From positions 246,001-310,000 of the forward strand of contig JAJEKV010000259.1 in the NCBI GenBank assembly GCA_021234155.1: a DNA stretch of 64,000 nt, given 5' to 3'. Shown here piece by piece: positions 57,501-64,000 of the stretch. A program made the position numbers and the translations under genes. Under the pieces are notes generated by a model. The model was not told the origin of the DNA. It saw only the letters and a program-made list of their open reading frames with translations, and did no database searches. How positions within the stretch are numbered: position 1 is the first letter of the stretch; the number at the start of each line of letters is the position of its first letter. This stretch comes from Isoetes taiwanensis (taxonomy: Eukaryota; Streptophyta; Lycopodiopsida; Isoetales; Isoetaceae).

Positions 57501-58090
57501 ATAAGTGGCAGAAGGGTGGAGAACTTCCAGATTCATGCCACACACATTGATCAAATGCAGGGTTCCTATTGGATCCCTAATGTTCAAACAACAAGAACAT
57601 ACACAAGCGTTATCTGATTCAGAGCCTTCATATAGCACAAAATATTTCATTCAGCTGTTAAATTTCACAAAGGAGAACCAGTACGTTCCATGCAAGAGCG
57701 AACTGTGTAGCTAGCTTTCTACATATGTTTAGTAAGTTTTTACAAGATCTTGCATCATTCAATGACTAGAAACTCTCTTGCAGAAGCATCAACTCGCCAG
57801 ATTTAATGTATCAACTAACAAATCATGAGTTCTAGCCACGGATAAAGAACGCTGATAGATTGAAACCTGAGAAGAATGGAACCCTAAACAAAGAATTTTC
57901 TACTTTGTCGTCATTTTCCTTTGTGAGCATACCCAACATCAAGTTGGCACTTTCTTTCAGTTTTTACCATAGTTCTAGGAACAAATTTTTAATTTAGGGA
58001 CATTTTTAATTCATAGCGGATGAACTAAGAGAAAAGGGTTCTGCAATCGCACAATGCAGAAGAGACAAGATAGCTCATGCAGGCTATGTA
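54531..58090. other. Low-density stretch with possible minus-strand exons
   Basis: Mostly AT-rich. One candidate terminal exon, 56220-56084 (minus), follows a good acceptor (TTGCATTACAG). It reads LHEDSFLTHLGAALSASMRH and ends at a stop after SPSQKF. Open minus-strand pieces at 57178-56795 and 57650-57438 have protein-like composition. No family recognised; could be remnants of one spliced gene. Confidence 0.3.
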
Positions 58091-58526
58091 TGTTAGTCCT
58101 GTATGTCCTGGTACAGGACTATTCATGCACATGACGGACCAGGTCAAAGCCAAGGATCCACAGTCAGGTGTAGGTCAGACGTCAAAGGCCCCGCAGAAGC
58201 CCAAGCCGCCAGCCAAGCCGCAAACCACGCAGAAGGCCACGGGCACGAAGAGGTCGAGAGCAGACAAGTGACGGGCCGTCACCACCAGCATCAGCGTCAG
58301 CGAGATTTCAGGCATTTCAAGAGGCACCGCCAACATTCCTGCAAATCAGGCCTCCTTCCAGGAGTCGGCACCGAGATCTGACAGAGTATCTATATTGGGC
58401 CAAAGGCCATTGTACTATATATATGAGTAGAGCTAGCATTCACAAGCTAGATGAGTTTTTGGTCTTATCTCACTTCTGCTTTCTCTCGATTGCGAGAGCT
58501 CATGTATCACAATTGATATCAAAGAG
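58091..58526 (+). mobile_element. LTR (~421 bp) with primer-binding site
   Basis: The segment runs from TGTTAGTCC to TATCACA (58511) and is followed by ATTGATATCAAAGAG (58512-58526), close to the TGGTATCAGAGC-type PBS. A TATA-like TATATATATG lies about 80 bases before the end. No gag-pol follows; after about 170 bases the sequence looks unrelated. It is a 5' LTR remnant of a deleted or TRIM-like element. The start is inferred from the TGT...ACA ends. Confidence 0.5.
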
Positions 58527-58974
58527 TTTTGTTCTCTACATTGTGTTTTTCATTATTTTTCTTGTTTTTTCTCTTTTCCCTTCCTTAGTTTCTTTTGCAA
58601 ATCCCGCGTGACACAGCTATCGGATTCTCCCGTTCGATCCACGGGTCCTCACTGAGGGCTGTCTTGCAGGAGTTCTCGAACCCAGACCCCAAACAATATA
58701 GCTAGCTTAAGGTAAGGCAGTTTATGCAATAACAGAAGAACCCACTGTTGTAACCAATACTGATGCTTTCTAAACCACTATTGAATACTCTCCATCAGTT
58801 CATGTCATGAGCATGAATGAAGAATTATTAAATCTGTAGGTAGCATCTGGAAAACTGGAAACTCAAAGAAACAGAGGCAAATGCAGCTAAAATGCTTAGA
58901 CTTGCACATACAACAAACCATTTTTAGACAAGAATAAAATTAAAGAATTATAACTATATCAGTGGAACTCACCA

Positions 58975-59310
58975 TTAAGCGGACGACTTTGTCTCCTAAT
59001 TCATTTTTCAGTAAATTGCTATCTCATCTATTGCAGCATTTGTTGCAGCCACTATCAATGTCTTTGTGCTGTTCTTTATATTAAGCTCCAACACCATTTC
59101 TGTCATAAGACAAATTCTATGACGAGATTGTTTTCCAAAGCATGTTAGCACTCGTAAGGAAATGCATACCTATAATTGCATAGATTGGAAACAAGCACGA
59201 ATCTCTGTCAGATTGTGAAACATGATAAATCTATCTAAATAATTATCTCAGCACACAGGGCAAAAGAGTACGCATTACCTTTCCCATGCCAGAAGGACCT
59301 AAACAGAAAA
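58975..59310 (-). pseudogene. UPF1/SEN1-like helicase fragment
   Basis: On the minus strand a mini-exon-like piece near 59300-59283 encodes GPSGMGK followed by a GT donor, resembling the P-loop GPPGTGKT. After an intron-like gap an acceptor (TATGACAG) precedes ELNIKNSTKTLIVAATNAAI and DEIA. One frame slip then gives LLKNELGDKVVRLMV before a GTGAG donor. This resembles motifs I and Ia of superfamily 1 helicases of the UPF1/SEN1 group. Phase between the two exons does not fit cleanly and one indel is needed, so this is probably a decayed fragment. Confidence 0.4.
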
Positions 59311-60109
59311 GACAAATAACTCAGCATGTTGGGCTTCTGTACTGCTTCAAAGCCATCTTGACACAGAAGATAGCTAAACCTTTCACAGCTCAAGGACTTC
59401 ATAAATTCATTTCACGGGGTTGAACCAGGTCCGGTTGCAAAATTTGAGTGCCCTGTGTTCCAGTTTCATGCATGGTTGGACAAACATAGTAGGATAATAT
59501 ATTCCTTTTAGAGAAAAGAACGCTTGCGCTTGTAGCTCCTAGAAAGCAAGAGATCGAGGCCAAATGAACTATCTATGGGAAACTGTAAAAAAAAATGGTG
59601 AAAACAGAGCTGCCTTTGCCTTGCCGTTGCCTTGTTGCTGAAAGGTATTTGGCAATGCTTTTTGTGAGGAGCAAGTTTTAAGGTCAAAGAAACTGTATGT
59701 GGGAAACTGTCTAAAGATTAGCAAGCTTCCTTGCCATGGCAACATCAAGAACAAACCTCTTCGAAATCCAGCTGTGGTCGTTGTTTTGCCAACAATAGGG
59801 CAATACACACATGCTTCCACGAAAGTTTTACATATAGGTTAGGGAGTGGAAGTATTCTTTGTGAAGATGGAAAAGCATAAGATCCATGTTAACCTTAAAT
59901 AAAACCTCAATCTATAGCCCAAAATCAATCTTGCTGACCCGTACAAAAGAAAACTGCAAGGCTTTAAAGCTTGAAGAGCCGGAAATATGGAAAATGAAGT
60001 TTGGAATGGGGTTTGCCGGTAATGAAGACGCTGATCCGACGCTGATTCATTACCTGTGATGATCCATTACATTGGGTTGCGCCTCCTCCCATCTCCGTTC
60101 TATATTCTT
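59311..60109. other. No gene recognised
   Basis: Short ORFs only. The minus-strand frame 59820-59569 has no recognised domain. Confidence 0.4.
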
Positions 60110-60258
60110 GGCCAATTTTTAATTTTTTCGACCCTTGATTTATAAAACTTGGGATTCAATGGTGTAGATTGACACCACTTCAGATTTTGATGAGGTGGAG
60201 GTGCTACGTGGATAGGCTAGAATTTGAGGAAAGGCTGTAGGCCCGGTTAAAGGCTTAT
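60110..60258. repeat. Dispersed repeat, copy 1
   Basis: Similar to 63653-63800 in the same orientation. Shared blocks are GAGGTGGAGGTG, CGTGGATAGGCTA and TGTAGGCCCG. The two copies flank the kinase-like fragment and the unidentified exons. Confidence 0.65.
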
Positions 60259-61195
60259 GTAAAAGACTACACCAATTACTATCTTATCCTTGATCCTCCT
60301 TATTCCATGGCTTGACCCACCTAGATTTTTGGGATTTGACTGGAATGTTTATAACACTGCTGCTATCCTGGTGTTTGCTTTCTTCTTCAATTGTCAGGAG
60401 CCTTAGCACTTGGGTATTTTACTTGCTTTGCAAAATTTTGGTCATTCCTTGATGGTGGTTACTGATTGTCTTTTCTACCATTGCAGGGCTACTTCGGCAA
60501 TTACACACGTAGTACTTGGTCAATTTAAAGCATGTGTCATTCTTCTTGCGGGCCGAAACTCATGAAGGTAAGGATCAGCTGGAAGCTGTTTAGTGCATTT
60601 TCCAAATTTCTTCAATTAGTTTTAGCAGGCACCTGCATTTTATCGACCCAACACAAAAAGGCAGATTACCAATGAGCATCTTCATTACGATGTACATATG
60701 TTTCCAATAGTCTTAAGAATGAAGTAGAAAAGGGCTAGATTCTTTATTTGACATCTTGTATTGAGCAATGTATTAGTAGTTAAAACTTCCTTGCTATGCA
60801 TTTTGTTTCTCGTAACCAAAATTTGTATGAACGCTTCATGAGAACCATGGATTTGGCAAAATACCATATTTATTATAACATTAAAGCATGGTAATATAAT
60901 ATGTTATTTGCAAAGTTGGATTACAAAAATTGCCACTTGGAAAGTAGTTGACGGTTTATACAATGTTCAATCTGACCAGGAATATACACAGACCAGGAAT
61001 ATACACAGGATATTTTAGTTGACCAAGAAAGAATACTTTAGTTGACCAGGAATATGCCCAACTGTCTTTAGTGCCAAAGCTAACACCTTGTAAGCAAAAA
61101 AAAAAGGAATTTTCAAATTACTAAGAAAGATAGATCAACCAAAAGTGAACATTGCAAAAAACAAAACTTAGCAAACTGCAGCTATGAGACAGTTA
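60259..61195. other. No gene recognised
   Basis: AT-rich. A short tandem (GACCAGGAATATACACA, twice) lies at about 60976-61010. No coding signal. Confidence 0.4.
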
Positions 61196-61560
61196 GATGG
61201 ATAGACTTCCTTACTACAGCTTCAAACGCAGCACGGTTCTCTTCATTACAAGGATTCCAATTTCATCCATTGCTCGTTGTAGAAGCTTTATAGTCACTTC
61301 TGAGGGGACAATCTCCTTGATCATGTTCTGAATCATTGTCCTGCATAGGATCACTCTCTTTTTCCATAAACTGCCACTAAAGGATTACCCCTTCAGATAG
61401 TATTGACATGATCACGGACATGTGAGCTCGCCCATTTTCAGATCCAGAGTTAATTTGAGCACGCAATAAATCTCCGGCACTGAGATGGAGAAAGCCAAAT
61501 CTCTCTACAATCTTTGAACATTGTGTGCCCTTACCACTTCCAGGAACACCTGCACATGTA
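61196..61560 (-). pseudogene. UMP/CMP kinase-like fragment
   Basis: On the minus strand an exon reads [20 protein letters not shown], then [20 protein letters not shown]. This is the P-loop and NMP-binding start of plant UMP/CMP (adenylate-kinase family) kinases, which phosphorylate UMP and CMP with ATP. A ~75-base intron follows with a GC donor and an AG acceptor. The next exon reads TMIQNMIKEIVPSEVTIKLL, then QRAMDEIG and, after a slip, NEENRAAFE. The normal GK before IVPSEV and the FLIDGFPR strand are deleted, so the catalytic core is incomplete. A pseudogene or captured fragment. Confidence 0.8.
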
Positions 61561-61978
61561 ATAACACATCTAAAATTATATTATAAACAGGTCATAGTAC
61601 CCAATAACAAGATACAAATCCTCAATGCCAAGCGAATAATCCATATAAACATGTTGATAGAACCAATGACAACATTTTTTTATGTTATGTCAATAAGCTT
61701 TCTCACTGCGTTTATAATCTGACAAACTTAATATTCAAATGCAACATAACGTACAGGAATAATTTCTTCCTAGACAAACTTAATATTGAAATGCAACATA
61801 ACGTACAGGAATAATTTCTTCCTAATTTTGACATACTGCTCCTTTTTGAAGTCTAAGCAAATTGACTCATCCAATAGATGATAACCTTTGTTTTTTTTGT
61901 GCTTTTAATAAATGAATCTGAAATGCTCTTGGTCTGTAAGAAATCCAATTACAAAATTTGACTACATATAAATGATAC

Positions 61979-63140
61979 TCAAAAACAAACAAGAAAAGGA
62001 ACTTGTAGCATAAGAGTGTATACCTCTTCAAGAACGGATACTTCAACAGGAATTGTTTCGGCCTGCTCAATAGTGTACAAAGCCATGTGTTGGTAAACTG
62101 AACATATATTCATTAACCATGCATGCACGCTGAGGAGGGAGATGAGACCAACGATATAGCCACCGTAAGTGCAACATTGAAATTCTTCTATTATGTCAAA
62201 ACTCACATGAAGCTGTTGTACAATTCTGAAGGTCCTTACTTTGTCAACTTCTTTTTCTGGCAATGAGGATCCAGATATTGGACTGCATTCCTTCAATTGA
62301 AGCAGTAAAGGGAAATGGAAAGGAAAAGGATTTTAACAGACTTGCAATGGATGCAAATAGTTGCGCAAAATGGGAAATACAAGTGCAGCGAATATATCAG
62401 CATAATTTATGTCCTTTGCTCCATTAGGTCAGATTTTCTTGCAAAGGTCTAACATTGCTTTTCCAGATTTGAGCTCGCCTAAGGCAAATCCGTCTCCTCT
62501 AAGTGCATAATAAATTGAACTGCAATTCTGTACAGCATACCCAACTTCTACGGATGCAATCTTCTGCAATTAACAGGAGTAAAGGGATTGGTTTGGTATC
62601 ACTAGAAGGACCAAGATCCTTATATATGTTGCTATTAAGCCAGGAGGTCTTGTGAATACTAAGCTCTAGCTAGTTACGCTAAAATAAGACCAAAGAAATG
62701 CTTGATGTAAGGAGCTTTGGATGAATTCGACTACTAAGACCAATAAGATAGATCAAAACATGCAAACTAAGAGAATACAATCTATAAAGAAGTGTAGTTT
62801 CCCAATCAGCATGCTAAAACAACGGACCTTTGTGAATTGTGTGATTCCAAACTTGCACACTCTGAAATTGGGCAATGCGTAAATTAAAAAAGAAATTTGT
62901 CCTCCAAAGCACCACACAACTTCTCAATGAGCAGCCCTTGCTAAAACCTGATGATGTCTAACTGCATTGCAAGCTTAGATCCTACCATGACATTTGGAAC
63001 CGTATTGGTTCATTCCCAGTTATATATCTCAATTATATACCTGTAAACCGCAAGGTCCAACATGGAGATTCTGCCTCAACCTGCTCTGCAACTCCTTCTT
63101 TGCATTTGCATGGATTTCAAACTCCATAGTGTAGACAGAG
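61979..63140 (-). other. Candidate exons of an unidentified spliced gene
   Basis: Three minus-strand pieces have protein-like composition. The first (about 63127-63041) reads MEFEIHANAKKELQSRLRQN, then HVGPCGLQ, and ends at CAG/GTATAT. The second (about 62565-62430) follows TGCAG and reads KIASVEVGYAVQNCSSIYYA, then LRGDGFALGELKSG. The third (62296-61979) reads EKEVDKVRTFRIVQQLHVSF, then DIIEEFQCCTYGGY. The order and splice sites suggest one gene whose start is at 63127. I do not recognise the family. Stops after the second and third pieces leave it unclear whether it is intact. Confidence 0.4.
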
Positions 63141-63652
63141 GAAGAAGGGTTGCAACTCCATTTGAGGTATATTATCCATAAATTTCTGCCTGAATTTACA
63201 AAGGAAATCAATATCGATGGTTATAAATATAGCAATCAATACATAGCCGGAAGGAAGAATCTGAAAGCGGCAAAGTTAGGATATGCCATTTTTATTCATG
63301 CTCTGTTCGGTTTTTTTTTCCTACCGTTAAAAGAGCTTACCTCTGATAGCTGTCTGTACATCTGTATTACCAAGAAGCATGAAATCTTGCAAGCCTTGCC
63401 TTGCCGTCCTTGATGTTGTGTTGACGAATTAAGCTCTTGTGTGTGCTTCTGGCAATTTGAAGTAGTGGAAAAATGATGGATGGCGGAGTAGACCAGATAA
63501 TCCAGCCGGCGAAAAAACGTATGCAAATGTAACGGTCGACACAGAGGATGCAGAAAGGGTGCAAATCCAAGCGATGCATAAAAAGATAAAAAGGAATAGA
63601 AGGAAGAATGCTCGCGGGACGTCCTTCCGTTCCGTATCCCTGTGTGAAAAAT

Positions 63653-63800
63653 TGAGCCATTTCTAATTTTGCTAGCCATGGATTTAAAAAAATGGAGATC
63701 TAACGGTGAAGGACATGCCACCTCAGATTTTGCTGAGGTGGAGGTGACACGTGGATAGGCTAAAATTGCAGAAAAGGTTGTAGGCCCGATAGGGCTGGTG
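63653..63800. repeat. Dispersed repeat, copy 2
   Basis: Counterpart of 60110-60258. It contains CCACCTCAGATTTTGCTGAGGTGG, an 8-bp inverted repeat. An A-run and then a G-run follow at 63805-63823. Confidence 0.65.
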
Positions 63801-64000
63801 TGCTAAAAAAAAAAGGGGGGGGGATAAAAGGGAAGAAAAATAGGAAAGGGAAAATAGAAAGAAAAACAAGGAAGGGGAAGGGGGAAAGGTGGTCTAATGC
63901 TCTTGGTTGTGTAATCTTATAAATGTGAATTAGCTCAACAATTGCTCCAACGAATCATTTACAGTTTCTAGCTAATGTGGCACCAATTTCACTACTATAA

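Noticed and set aside
63988-64000. CACTACTATAA at the window end as a second transposon terminus
   Set aside because: Eleven bases at the edge, with no subterminal repeats visible; cannot be judged.
1-64000. CRISPR array, bacterial operon or ribosome-binding signals
   Set aside because: The repeats are LTRs, minisatellite and palindromes. The gene content is eukaryotic transposons.

Overview
This window is repeat-dominated nuclear DNA from a land plant. It carries a Ty3/gypsy chromovirus, Ty1/copia, LINE, CACTA (En/Spm) and Helitron sequences, a plant-type PPR fragment and a plant-like UMP/CMP kinase fragment. The DUF7869-type transposon protein and the style of the PPR repeat suggest a non-seed vascular plant such as a fern. 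That is family-level inference; no diagnostic organellar or ribosomal marker is present. I see no intact single-copy host gene. Nearly every coding piece is broken by frameshifts or stops.

Layout. 1-1.3 kb: decayed DUF7869 transposon gene. 1.5-3.35 kb and 9.35-11.34 kb: two copies of a plus-strand gypsy LTR plus the same right flank. Between them lie tRNA-like SINE heads, a 27-bp minisatellite and about 5 kb of unrecognised decayed sequence. 12.86-32.85 kb: a minus-strand chromovirus present as two linked derivatives. The left one (LTR 12.86-14.62, LTR 19.14-20.82) has lost gag-pol. The right one (21.46-32.85) has gag, protease, RT, RNase H, integrase and chromodomain but lacks its own 3' LTR. 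A block of about 6 kb (15.4-21.46 and 27.43-33.5) is shared. 32.85-48.79 kb: a minus-strand CACTA element with a TNP2/DUF4218 transposase and a SET-like reading frame. Its 5' region is interrupted by two nested Helitrons (outer 37,092-47,063; inner 37,105-44,940) and a homopurine tract of about 1.9 kb. 48.8-50.44 kb: copia gag, PBS and LTR; the CACTA end sits inside this element. 50.8-54.5 kb: two LINE fragments, one ending in poly(A). 54.5-64 kb: low-density sequence with a solo-like LTR and minus-strand exon fragments (helicase-like, UMP/CMP-kinase-like, unidentified).

Most interesting system. Upstream of gag-pol the chromovirus carries two accessory reading frames, called ORF1 and ORF2 here, in both duplicated copies. 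Each is preceded by its own TATA box and by a pair of ~65-bp imperfect palindromes built on ACGT cores. In the right copy ORF1 opens with the residues of the histone H3 N-terminal tail (A-R-T-K-Q-T-A-R-K, then P where H3 has S10). Further in, ORF1 has a basic GRP/AT-hook-like segment. The same element's integrase ends in a chromodomain. Together these suggest an element that encodes a histone-tail mimic under a separate internal promoter, perhaps to divert chromatin readers or silencing enzymes, or to engage its own chromodomain. The motif and layout are visible in the sequence; the function is inference.

Caution. The two 6-kb copies differ mostly by clustered small indels and by recurring local replacements. 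This may reflect consensus errors in methylated repeats as much as true divergence, so frameshift counts should not be over-read.
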